Source: Pyrocephalus nanus
Lineage: Eukaryota > Chordata > Aves > Passeriformes > Tyrannidae
Length of the DNA stretch: 64,000 nt
NCBI GenBank assembly: GCA_038380795.1
Contig: CM076260.1
Span: forward strand, 31,096,634-31,160,633
Reading direction: 5' to 3'
The notes under the pieces are model-generated. The model made no database searches. It had not been told where the DNA came from and saw only the letters and a list, made by a program, of their open reading frames with translations. Numbering within the stretch: position 1 is the first letter of the stretch; the number at the start of each line of letters is the position of its first letter. This document shows, piece by piece, positions 10,046-21,228 of this stretch. Position numbers and translations under genes: made by a program.

Positions 10046-12929
10046 CTGGTATTTCTTTAAGTGTCAAGTGGGGCTGTGCTATGTTATGAGAGTTTGTAGA
10101 AATGTTAGGATTTAGCTTCATATAACATGGTTAACAAACTAAAGTTGAAATGCAATATTAAAAAAAAAGCTTTAGTGAATAGAACAAATTGCAGCTTGAC
10201 ACTGACAAAAGTTAATACATGGACAAAGCATAGTAAAAACTAGGCATAGATAATCAGGCAAAATTAAACACAGAACTCTTTCCTGCAGAAAGTTAATTTA
10301 CTGAACTGTATTCTCTAAGGGTTGCTAAAATACTCATGTAGGCAGCTCAAGAGGACTAATGGTGACATCCTAGGGTGGCTGAGGTTATTAGGACTCTGGT
10401 GTGATCAGGATTTCATTCACAGGCTGTATAGGCGGGTGATCATTTCAAGAGACCCCCGAACAAGGAATAACAAAACCCACAGCTGCACTGGATGCTGATG
10501 TTTCAGTTACGTGTCTCAGGCAAAGCCATTGCTGTGTTTAGCTCATTCAGATTTAACTACACAATATATGGTTGAAGTATGGCACAGAGTTAATACAGCC
10601 TAAACATGTTTCAGCACATGACCATTATTGTGTAACTAGGAAAAAGTTTTCCACTTTTTATAGTTAACAGAGAAGAGTTCCTGAGAGCTAGAACTAGGTA
10701 TAACAACTGTAGCCAGCTTTTTTTTTAAATTTATTTTATATATCTGTATTTCACAGAATCAGATATACTGATCCTTCTATCAGATAAAATTGAAGGAAAA
10801 GATTTCTGAGTTCTCTGAACCTCAGGGTGTGAATTGAGACAATAATAAGAGTTTCCTCCTTTTTCAAAAGAAAGATAAGTATTTATGATCTTACATTTTC
10901 TTATCTGCATATAGATCTCCTGGCTTGTTCTCTGACACAGTATATTGTATTTTCATGTGCAACATGGAAGTACATTTACTGTTGCAGTATTTAATGCTGG
11001 TAGAATGTAATATATAGTTTGAAAGAGTGACAATATTGAATGGAACTCTTTCCTTCCAGAAGATATTTGCCATGTTAAAACATTTCATAACGAGAATATG
11101 AAGAATACTAAGGTCTTATATCAGTCAGAAAACTATATCCTTATACTGTGATAGGTGACATAATATCAGACCCTAGAGGTAAATGTATTGGGAGAAAATG
11201 TATTTTAAATGGTTTTCAAAAAGATGTTGGCAGGGTACTGACCTTATAAAACGTGAAGGCAAAAACAAATTTCATGGATGCAGATAAAGAGAAAAAAACC
11301 CAGAAAGTTGACTTATTCCAGTGTCAGATTCCTTGATATATTGAATCTGTTCCAGTAGGAAGAGGAAAAAAAAAAAAGCAAACCATTGAGAAATTATATT
11401 TCTGTGTGGAAATAAGGATGCTGTGTACCCTTGCTTATATTTCTTATTTCACACTATTTAAAAAAAAGAAACAGAGCTAACTAATGGAGTGTTATAAGGA
11501 GATTAACAACATAGTAATTTTCTAGATCAATAAATTGAGACAAAGCATAATTAAATTACTTAGCTGTGCTAGAAAAGACTGATTTAAAACATGGAATCTC
11601 CACCTATGCTTTTTATCAAATTAAAGTGTGAACAGGATAAAAATGGAAAAATGCATAATTTAATGCTATTAAATTTATCTCAATTATCCATGCAGGTGAA
11701 TCTCTAAATGTAATTTTCTGCTCACCAATATTTGAGCTTCAATCTTTTTTCAGCATCTATCAGAAAGAGATAAAATCACTGATCATAGAAATCAGCTATT
11801 TTCTCTGAAATCACATCAGAAATGAAGTTGTTTAGAAATTACTTAGCTTTGTAATAATTTTGGACAGTTGCCATATGCTAATAAAAGTTATCTCACACCC
11901 ACAGACCTCACTTCTTGTTAATTCTGGGGCTTGCGCTATGTGACTCTGAGGTTCACTTCATGAAGACTCAAGGTAGTGTTTTTGAAAGCTCCCCAAGTTG
12001 GAAAAATGGTACTAGTAGCTCATGTTAATCTTTGTGAGCTATTTTAAAATAGATTGAAACTAAAAAATGTAATGCCATTTTTTCTGCTCTCTGAAATAGA
12101 GAAAGCAAATGTGTTCTAACAGGTGAGTTTACTCGTTTGTTTTTCTCTGCATTTCCCTTGAAAGAGGGGCCAAATTACATCTTTGAGTTTCAGAAGTGGA
12201 TAAACTACTATTTAGTTACTTCCTTTACACTAGAATTTTTTTTTCCCTAATATCTAGCCTGAAATATCCCTTTTGAATATTAAGTGCATTAGATTCTTGT
12301 TGTGCCCATGACTGACATGAGGAGACATGAGTAGTGTCCCTGCTTTGGCAGAAACTTTGCATGGCACCCTTTTTGTTCTCTGTCTTTTAATGCCTATCCT
12401 TGATTTTTCCACCATCCTGAATAAACAATATTTACTGTGACTGAGTGCTGCTCTCTTGTCTAATATTGTTGTTGCTCGATTGGGATGCAGTGCTCAGAGG
12501 TTTGGTTTCATGTTATCTCAGAGGTTCCCAGGCAGGACACTGCAGATGTTGGGTATAAAGTCATCCTTCACATGTCCTGTATTAATTATTTTCGAATCCA
12601 GATAGTGATTGTTTTTTTCCAAGACGGTTTGGCATTGTCAGTCGTTATCCAGTGTGCAAGCTGTAATAATCCCTCTGCCCTCCCTTGGCCAGGTGAGATG
12701 TATGTAGCCTTATCACCTACTTGCCTTGGTACTAGTTTAAGGCATTTCTCAAAACCCAGCAAGCCATTTTGCAGCATTTTTAGATTTGTTGGTGAAGAAG
12801 TAGAGCCGTGACAATGCTGAAGGAAACCTTCACTTGGATAGCAGTACAATCAGCATTGTTAGCAGCTAGGGTGGGGCAAGTCTGTAGGCCTTCTCTTGAC
12901 CTGTCAAAATTCAGTAGTGATTTAAACCA
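10046..12929. other. Non-coding AT-rich sequence
   Basis: Unique AT-rich sequence with short A or T runs (for example near 11370 and 12237). No open frame exceeds 110 codons and no repeat family is recognised. Confidence 0.7.
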
Positions 12930-13014
12930 ATGTAAATAAGTGGGTTGTGCCTTAGATTTTATTAGCTGACCTGTTCAGCTAATAAAATCTAAGGCACAAC
13001 CCACTTATTTACAT
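12930..13014. repeat. Perfect inverted repeat (palindrome): 40-bp arms, 5-bp spacer
   Basis: The left arm is 12930-12969 (starts ATGTAAATAAGTGGG). The right arm is 12975-13014 and is its exact reverse complement over all 40 bases. The spacer is CCTGT (12970-12974). Neither arm extends outward. No open frame, transposon end or target-site duplication is seen around it. As RNA it would fold into a 40-bp fully paired hairpin. Perfect arms suggest recent origin, for instance by template switching during replication, or an assembly or sequencing fold-back artefact. Confidence 0.97.
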
Positions 13015-16000
13015 GCTGTTTGAACTATTAAAGAATAGCTCTTGAATGTTTTGTAAATAGTGTGTTAATCTCACTGGGATTTTCTGCTTATCACTGCTTA
13101 AAGAAATAAACATTTTAAAGATAAAATATTGAACTTCAGAATATATTAAAATCCAAATTTGGAGAAAGCCGAGTAGCCACTAAAAGAGAGCTTGTTTCAC
13201 TGTTTGTTTTCAACCATTACAAAGTGTTCCAAGAGTTGTAGAAGCTTTCATACAGTTTTCAAGAAAAGGTTAGATGTTTTTGCTATAAATGAGATCCTCT
13301 TAAGTTCTTTATGTTAAATTGCTATCCTATTACTCTTGAAAGGCCCTTCTTGCTGCTAGGACACCAGGTTGTCAAACACTATTGCTTCAAATAGGCTTAT
13401 TTTTCCACTCTATAAAGATTACTGGGGCTCCTCAAAGCCCTAGCTGCTTGAGGGGAAAAGGAAACAATTCTTCATCAATACTCATAATGCCTCTTAGGCA
13501 CATGGAAAAATGTGGTTCTGGGCAGATCTTAAACAGAAATTGCTGAGCTTAAGTAATGTGTGGGCTGGAAAAAGAAAGGTGGGTGCAGAGTCACTCACAT
13601 ATTTTTTCTATATGACTGTTCTGCAGCAACCAGTCCCAGTAGTGCAATACAGCAACGTGCAGGGAAGCTGATTATAAACTGAAACTTCTGTAGCATGTGG
13701 TCATACATAATTCAACTTAAAGAGCTTTCTACTGAGAAAAGAATCTGAGCAGTTTTTACTTTAACTCTTCAGATAGCTCCCTGCTGCAGAATGGCAGTCC
13801 CTCATCTCTCCTGGACAGCTATATTCTTCAAGAAAAGTCCATGGAGCTTTTTAGCCATTTTTACTTATTTTGCTTACAGAAAAATGTGTTTACTTGCAAG
13901 AAAGCAAATTCATAGGAAAAAATTCCAGCTGTGCATACTGATATATGCTCTTGTTTCCAAGTAAAACAAGAGTGGTGGGATATTTATTCATTGTAGAACA
14001 TAGCATATAATTGAACTTGTCTGAGGTAAGGAAAGATCTTTTTTTTTCCGTAGGAAACAATGACTAGGAAGCATTTAGTTATATAATTGAAAATAAGATC
14101 ATTACTTTTGACATCTGTTTTAGCAGGCCTATTTGTACCACCAGGAAAGCTGTTAGTGCTGCCAAGTACATGTCCCTTACTTCCTTTATTAGACCCTCCA
14201 ATATTTTTTCCTGTTATCCTTGCAAATCTAACTGAAAAAGATTGAAATTATTCCAGCTTGAATTTTACAGATAAAGGAAACCAAAAAAGGAATGTGCCCA
14301 TCCAGGAGCTGCTGGAGATTTAGACTAACTCACCAAAGAGACTAAGACAGTGATCCAGGAGAAGACACAGGGACAGAGACTGGAGGGTGAAACTGGGAAA
14401 AACATTGTGTTTCATGGCTAGGAGAAACTTAAACAAATTGGGCAAATAAGGAAGACCTGAAGAGAGATACTGGAAAAATGTAATTCAACAAGGATGTGGC
14501 GGGAGACACAAGCTAGAGGGTTGTGGACACTGAAACAGTCAGAGAGAAAATGGGCACCAAGAACCATGAAACAAGAAGGAAAATAAGACCTGAAGAGGTG
14601 CTGTGAGAATGACAGAGAAATCAGATGTGGTTTGGGATATGAAATGAAGTCAAGGAGACACAATATGGAAAGAGTGAAAGAGGAAAAACAGAAATGGGAG
14701 TGAGTGGGTAGGAAATGGGGCTAAAAATGAAATCAGGTAAGGTGGTGCAGAGCAGTTAGTGGATTTAATGAGTGGAGAGCTGGATCTCTGTCACAACTCT
14801 GCTTTCACACCTGCTTCTGTTCTTCTAAAAGAGGCCTTCTTTCAATATTATCTTTTTGAGCTGTGACCTTGGGAATCCATTGATTGCAACAAACTCTAAG
14901 TGTGGTGTCTCCATTTTTTTCCCTCAGTTTCTTCCTGCTCCAGGTATATTGTCCCATTAAGTTACTGTTGGGCCATTCCGTACTATCCAGGCGTCTACAG
15001 AAACCCACCATTGCACTTTCTCTGTGCTGTTGTTGGGATGAATTTAAAGGCTGATCCTGTGATCTCTTAACAGTGGCTTGCCCTCCTGGAGTGTCCACAA
15101 GGAGTCTTTGTCCTCCTGGCCACTTTTCCCCAGTTTCCTCCCAGCTTATTTCTAACTATACATTTTCGTTGTGCAGCACCACAAACAATCGTACCTGCAG
15201 AAAGCAGCGCTGTTGTGTAAGAAGGACCTCTTACTCCAATTAATGCTCCAATTAACACTGCAATTTGTACAGTCTCACCCCAGCAGAGGTCCCATGGTAT
15301 GCCAATGTACGGATCCCAAAGCAGGTAAAATGTTCTTAAAAGTTCTACAGAACATATTCCCACTGATTTCAATGGGAGCGGACAGAATGCTTCTCCCCAT
15401 GGGGAGGGGGAGAAGCAGATCAAGTATCCTGGAGGTTTCACTGTGCTCTGGTACAAGAAAATGAATTTAAAAGGCACTGGCAAAATGGTTTATCCCATTT
15501 ATTATCCTGATGCACAGAATGACAGCCTATTTATGTTAGTATTGATTCTCTTAATACAGGTGGTGAATGAGTCTTATGAGTCAACTTATCTTTGATGGTA
15601 ACAGTGCACGTGCTGATACAAGGGATGGGTCTTTTCATACACATCTATGCACACACACTAAGCTCCTGCATAGAGAAGTTACTTTGTTTATGATGGACAA
15701 ATTGCATCTGTTTTTCCACTACTGAGAAATAACTGATGACTCCAATTCTTTTAATTTAATCTGAAATTATGAAGCCTGGCATTATTTTCCTTGAACTAAT
15801 GGGGTAACTAATAAATTCTTTCATCCAATGCCAATTATATTTCATTTAGACACACTACTCAGTTACAAGAAAGCTGAACTGGGCTGAACTCTTGCTCTTT
15901 TAAGTATGACAACTTGTTATTGACAGGAAATATTTGTTTTTTCTCTTTACGTTGCAGTATTTATTTGAGTAGATTTTTTAGGAAGGTCAAAAGAGAATTT

Positions 16001-16079
16001 AAAATTTAAATTTGGAATCCTATGACCCCTAGGCACATGGTAGGACTGGAAAAAAATCTAAACAAATTAACAATGTCTA

Positions 16080-16080
<1 letters not shown>
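13015..16080. other. Non-coding sequence, no gene recognised
   Basis: Unique sequence containing a purine-rich block at about 14270-14750. A minus-strand open frame of 138 codons (15067-15483) shows no domain or family that I can name. Within it, CCACTGATTTCAATGGGAG near 15360 resembles a phrase common in old amniote repeats, but I cannot assign a family. Confidence 0.6.
14270..14750. repeat. Purine-rich (A/G) low-complexity block on + strand
   Basis: For roughly 480 bp the + strand is dominated by A and G, with recurring words such as GACACAG, GAGAGA, GAAGACC and GGAAGA. There is no fixed tandem period. The skew explains the long minus-strand frame at 14418-14663, which is rich in Ser, Phe and Leu. 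Confidence 0.6.

Positions 16081-16113
<33 letters not shown>
16081..16113. repeat. Poly(A) run, 33 A
   Basis: Thirty-three uninterrupted A residues lie just upstream of the old CR1 piece at 16120-16430. CR1 elements do not end in poly(A) and this run sits at the 5' side of the fragment, so it is probably an independent simple repeat. Confidence 0.95.
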
Positions 16114-16115
<2 letters not shown>

Positions 16116-16119
16116 AAGC

Positions 16120-16430
16120 ATTGCCTGAGAGTGGAAAGAATTGATTCTTTTCCTCTATTTAGCACTTCTAAGGATGCGACTGGAGTACTGTTTTCATTTT
16201 GAGGCTTTCCAATTAGAAACTGCAAAAAATGGTTAGGAGTCTACAGTACATAATGTATGAGAAACTGAACGTGTTTTGACTGATCAGCCGGCCCAGAGAG
16301 GCTATGGGGTTTCCATCCAGGAAGGCATTCAGATCTTGAATGATCATTGTCCTGTTCAACATGGTCTATTGTGAAAACATACATGCTTTGAAGAGGGAGT
16401 TGACCTGAAGATCACTTCCAAATCTAATTA
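16120..16430 (+). mobile_element. Diverged CR1 LINE 3' fragment
   Basis: Weak but collinear CR1 landmarks run 5' to 3': the RT C-terminal CTGGAGTACTGT near 16180, then GCCCAGAGAGGCTATGGGG and TTCCATCCAGGAAGGCATTCAG near 16290-16330, then GACCTGAAGATCAC near 16402. In intact CR1 these encode the end of ORF2 and lead to the 3' end. Material between them is deleted or diverged, and the ATTCTATG tail is lost. This is an old insertion. Confidence 0.7.
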
Positions 16431-16919
16431 TTTCTTTATGATATAATGAAACAATGCTATTAAACATAGTTACATCAGCAGTAGTATCCTATAAATCAGT
16501 CTATCTCATATTTATTGCCTACAAAAATTTTTTTATTTACCTCTAATTATTTAGGAGACATCCCATTGCCACTGACATGAATTGAGATGAGTACAGTGTA
16601 TGTTCTTGACTGAGCAGTGAACATTGCTTCCTGAAGCCTCCTCTCTGGGGCTCAGCTTCACAAACTTGGGAGATTTAAAGACAGACTATCTTATTATCAT
16701 ACTTCACTTCTACACTCTTCTGCCTGCATATTTCGTGTATTATTCTACATTCAGAGGGTAGTTACATGGACTTTGATAAAACATATATTTTAAAAAGCAT
16801 TAGGTTTTCAAATTAAGTTTTTAAGAGGTAGAAGGTCCATCAGTCCTCTCTTCTGGGTGTTATCATGATTAGCCAGCCTTTCTGCTAAAAAGTGAAAATA
16901 ATTTTTAATTGGAGGTTTT

Positions 16920-17400
16920 TGCCTTGTATTGTACAAATGGCAGGGTTTCTGTGGCAGTGGACTACAAGGTGCCTTGGGTGGGAAGTGATGTGAGCTGCCC
17001 TCAACCAGCCACAGCAAGGACTGAAACCCATGCAGGTGTTCCATCATACCCCCAGACTGCAAATAGCTGGGAGGAGTGGACTGAACCATGGCCAAGACAC
17101 ATTTAAAGTAATATATAAGGAAAATATGTTTGGAGACGTGGCAAGATGCTCGTGGGAGGACACGTGGAAGAGATGCTACGGAGATGCTAAGAGAGACAAG
17201 CTGTCATGTAGAGATATGTAGCAGGAGGTGCGCATGTTGGAGAAGGCATTAATGTTTCTTTACATGTTTGTTTATCTGTTTGCATTTTCTTTTTCTCCAA
17301 TACACAAATCGGTGACTAGAAGTTTGTGTTAACTGCCAATAAAAAAAGGCAAAACTTCCCCAGCTTGAGACTCTTTTGCCTGTCCTTACCTTCTAGCAGT
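16920..17400 (+). mobile_element. Possible solo LTR remnant
   Basis: The case is structural only. A TATA-like TATATAAG lies at 17112-17119 and AATAAA at 17338-17343, about 225 bp downstream. Between them is a patch (17130-17250) with more CpG than its AT-rich surroundings. A candidate CA terminus follows near 17397. Neither end is fixed, no target-site duplication was found, and no second copy exists in this window. It may equally be unique sequence. Confidence 0.22.
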
Positions 17401-20400
17401 TGGCCCTTGTTATTCCTTTCTCTGTGAAATGAATTTTTTAGTATGACATATTTTCTTTCCAGAAAAGGATGCCTAAATAACATTCAAACTGACTACAAGT
17501 CTTTTTGGTGAAACTATAAATAATTAAACTATTGATGTCTCTGTCACTAGGTCAGTCCTTGAAATTATTAACTATCAGTCCCCTACAGCCTTTTCAGTTT
17601 CCAGTTTCCTTTTAAAAAGTGCAGTATTGTAATACTCCACTTTGGAGTACTGTAATACTTGTTTATGCTGCTAGGTAAGAAGATAAAGTAAACTTTCCCC
17701 ATACTGACTTTTTCCATATTTATCTAACTCAACTTCAATAACTTTAAAGGGGATATCTAAACAAGATCTTATGTTGAGCTCCTAATTCACTACAGTTCCT
17801 TTATCTTTTATAAATATGACTCCTGTGTGTCTCTGTCCTCCCGAGGTAGATGGGCTGTGTATTCAATTTACTGGAATTTTGCACTTGCCTGCATTTTTTA
17901 AATCATCACAGCTTCTAAAATGTTTCAAACCACTCCATGTGACTGCCCCATTCTTATTTAAAAATGAAGAAATTTCTCCCTTCTTCATTCCTCCTCCACT
18001 TACTGCCTTTTCCCCTTTACTACCAGTTTCCTTGTGACTATCAGTTGCCATAAAAAGCCAATGATGACAATACAAGAGAATGCCAAACGTAGTCCTAGCT
18101 TCGCAAAAAAGAAGGAGCACCAAGGAATTACACATTAGTTAATCTAATTTAGCCTCAGAAACAATGACTAAAGAAGTTATAAAGCTATCTCCACAAAAGA
18201 CAAAGCAATCAGAATGTAAATAGCCAGAAGACAAGAAAAAAACTAGCTGATATAGATTTGTCAAGGACAGGTCATATAAAAAAAATTTGAAGGTTCTTTT
18301 ATGACTAAATCAAATTTTCTGCTTTGACAGGGTAAGTGGCTAAACTGATAATGGGAAAGTACATGTACAGTGTAATATTCTGAGCTTAATAAGGCTTTCA
18401 CACTTTTCTGCATGACATTCTCTTAACCCAAGGAAATATGAGGCAGTTATAGTGACCATGAGGTGAGTATAGATTTGGTAGAAAACTTTATCTCAGAAGG
18501 CAGTAGAAAATTTTATCTCAGAAAGCAGTTATCATTGTCAATCAAAAAAAGATGAGTTCATATTTAGAGAATAATAATATGGAAGAGGAAAAAAAGTGTC
18601 AAGGTTTATAATGAAATATAACACCTTTTAAACAACGCTATTGTAAATTTTTTATCTTTACTGGAAGAATAGAAATATGGCCTAGGAAAAAACAATGCTT
18701 AAATCAGATGTCACTGCCATTTTCTCTTATTTATTAGATTTTATCAAAGTATTTTCTAGACTTGCCTCTAACATCTGGGAGTATCTGCAAATGACAGAAA
18801 GAAAATCTCAAGGTAGGAAAGTACACATAAAACGTTAGTGAAGAAAAAAGTGTATGGGGAAGATGCATGCTTAAGGCTTTTGGGCTTTTGTGTGAATTAA
18901 ATCAAACCAAGAAAATTATTGTCATGTTGTAATCTTTAGAAGTCATTGTCCTCATAATAATTTTTAATACACTAAAACCAGCATTTATTGATTCTTATGG
19001 GGATTCTGGTACACTTGTTACAAGAAGGGAAGAAAAGATTATTGTTCTTCCCTAGGAAAAGAAGGGAGACATACTTAGGCAAAAGTAAGCAAAAGCATTC
19101 TGTTCCAATGGGACGGGTAGACATCTGCTCTTCATTAGAGGAGAAAACCCTTATAAGAAGTGTTTACGTTGTGGAAGAGAACATTCTTTCTAAATAAATA
19201 TTGCAACAAGATCTGCTCATACCCTGACCCTTTGCTGCCGGAGCTACAAATGAAGGTCTACAAAGAGCCCATTTTGCAGTCACAGTATGTTTTCTTATAT
19301 TTCCTTATGAGTTGAAGTATCGTGAAGACATGGGTCCCAGGAGAGGATCTGAAATGAAATACTTTTCCTGCCTATGGCTATATAATATTTCACAACAACA
19401 TGCCCTTAAAATTTGAAGTCAAGAAGTCAAAAATGTCTCCCCTCCCCCCCCACCAAAAAAAAAAGAAAAAAAAAAAAGCAACCCAAAATGATGTTAGCAA
19501 ATTGAAAGTTTTTCATAAAATTAAAAGCAGGATGCCTGATCATCTTTCAGAGCCTTTCTTAAAGGTAATATCTTTACATGTGTTTAATCTCATTAAATTT
19601 GAGGTGTTTAACAGTTAAACCTTCCAAAGTAGGTAGCAGTCTAGGATCATGCTGTGAATATAGCTTTTTGAGCACTGACTATGTCATATTTCTGCTCTGC
19701 GTGGGAGCCATATGGAGTTGTATCTGAAATGGAGATTGAAAATCCCAGAGGTTGAAAAAGTGACTGTCTCTTTGATCCTTGCAATCTTGTTTCATTGTTT
19801 TGCAGCGGTGTGCTGGCAAAAACTAGAATGTTCTATAGTAGTTCATCTGTTTCTACTTCATGTCCAGCCACAAGTGTTTGAGTGGCTAAGCATGTCCAGT
19901 TTGATTGGGAGTTTCTTTATAATTTTTGCTCTACTGACTCAGCTTTTGGGTTTAGATTTTTTTTAATGTTCAGACAGAGCGTGGGAATTTTATTTATTCA
20001 TGCAGTTACTGGCATCTAGTTGCTTGTTTTCCCCTTCCTCCCAATCCATCACTAGTAGTAATTTCATCAAATCTAGGTTGCGAGATACAGATATTACCGG
20101 AAACAATTAATTTTACAGAACAGTATGTATTTCATTGCATATATCTATATTTATTTATATGATATAGCAACACACAGGAATACAATATTTATTCTGAATA
20201 AAGCAGCTGCCTCAACATAGGAAATGATGCTATAGATATTTATAAATGTTAATGCAGGGAAGAAGCTGGGAAAGTGTCTCAAGGTCAGTGGAGATTAAGC
20301 CATTTCCTTTGCTCCTTTCCATCATCTGCCCATCTCTGCTTCTGGAGAGCAGTCATGAACAAACCAGCACAGATACTCTTACATTTTTCTCTCTGCAGTT

Positions 20401-20665
20401 ATAAGATCTTTCTGAGATGAGTTGCACAACACAGACAGACAGACACATACACATAATTCACCGTTTCATTCTATCAGTGTGGGAGAAACATTTTTATGTC
20501 TTTAAACATTTTATTTCATCCATATCCTTAATAGAGAAGTCAGGCTGCTCTGGAATGATCATTATTCCTTCCATGTCTCTTGTTTCAGCCCTTTTACAAG
20601 AGCCTCTTAATTTTTTTCTACCACTGGCTATGTCTTGGAATCTGTTGTGTTAAAGATTATCAGAA
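17401..20665. other. Non-coding sequence, no gene recognised
   Basis: AT-rich unique sequence with short tandem duplications (see 18479-18528), a C/A-rich run near 19441-19478 and an imperfect 17-bp-arm hairpin at 17623-17659. No coding or RNA gene is recognised. Confidence 0.7.
18479..18528. repeat. 25-bp tandem duplication
   Basis: Two head-to-tail 25-bp units (18479-18503 and 18504-18528) begin TAGAAAA and end AAGGCAG or AAAGCAG, differing at two positions. This is consistent with replication slippage. Confidence 0.85.
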
Positions 20666-20800
20666 TAGAATAGAATAGAATAGAATAGAATAGAATAGAA
20701 TAGAATAGAATAGAATAGAGTAGAGTAGAGTAGAGTAGAGTAGAGTAGAATAGAATAGAATAGAATAGAATAGAATAGAATAGAATAGAATAGAATAGAA
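20666..20800. repeat. (TAGAA)n pentanucleotide microsatellite with TAGAG core
   Basis: Twenty-seven uninterrupted 5-bp units: ten TAGAA (20666-20715), six TAGAG (20716-20745) and eleven TAGAA (20746-20800). The array directly abuts the 3' tail side of a minus-strand CR1 fragment. The CR1 tail on this strand contains ATAGAAT/ATCATAGAAT, so the array probably expanded from that tail. Confidence 0.97.
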
Positions 20801-20870
20801 CATTCCAGTGGAAGGTACCTACAATGCTCATCTAGTCCAATTTAGGGCTCAGCCAAAGTTAAAGCATGTT
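20801..20870 (-). mobile_element. Short CR1 3' tail fragment
   Basis: On +, CATTCCAGTGGAAGG followed by CTCATCTAGTCCAA and then AGGGCTCAGCCAAAG resembles the terminal 65 bp of a minus-oriented CR1, with the microsatellite in place of its tail. It is cut short where a second CR1 end begins at about 20876. Confidence 0.65.
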
Positions 20871-21228
20871 ATTATGGAGTCACAGAACCATAGAATTGTT
20901 AAAGTTGGAGTAGACCTTTAAGACTATCAAGTCCAACCTAAATTATGGGCATTTTCCAAATGACTCTTAAACACTGAAAGGCATATTGCATTGACTGCCT
21001 CTTAGGACCCTATTTCAGTGTCTGACCACCCTCCATGTAAAGAAATGCTTTCTTACATTGTCTGAACCTCCCCTGATGCAGTTTTGAATCATTCCTACAG
21101 ATCCTTTCACTGAGTGCTAGGCAGGAAAGTTTAACACCTCCCTCTCCTCTTCCCCTCCTCAGGAAGCTGTGTACAGCAATGAGGTCATCCCTCCGCCTCT
21201 CTTCCTCTGTCTGTCGATTGTCCTTCAG
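20871..21228 (-). mobile_element. CR1 LINE 3' fragment
   Basis: Starts on + with the CR1 tail CACAGAACCATAGAATTG, then GTTGGAGTAGACCTTTAAG and CAAGTCCAACC. It passes through 3'UTR and ORF2 C-terminal sequence to GCAATGAGGTCATCCCTC near 21176-21193 and the region where CR1 encodes the LFSLE segment. It is 5'-truncated near 21228. It lies directly beside a second CR1 tail, so either two CR1 copies inserted at the same place or one tail was duplicated. Confidence 0.85.

Noticed and set aside
13170..13320. Possible very old CR1 ORF2 piece (GAAGCTTTCATACAG, AGAAAAGGTTAGATG)
   Set aside because: Too few collinear landmarks to separate it from chance.
15067..15483. 138-codon minus-strand open frame with a hydrophobic stretch
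   Set aside because: No family recognised, no splice or promoter context, and the frame overlaps an equally open plus frame; coding status is not supported.
17623..17659. Hairpin around AGTATTGTAATACTCC
   Set aside because: The arms carry about three mismatches in 17 bp and the words are themselves near-palindromic; not unusual in AT-rich DNA.
20628..20831. Minus-strand frame encoding a repeated Tyr-Ser-Ile-Leu-Phe pattern
   Set aside because: It is the translation of the TAGAA microsatellite, not a repeat protein.
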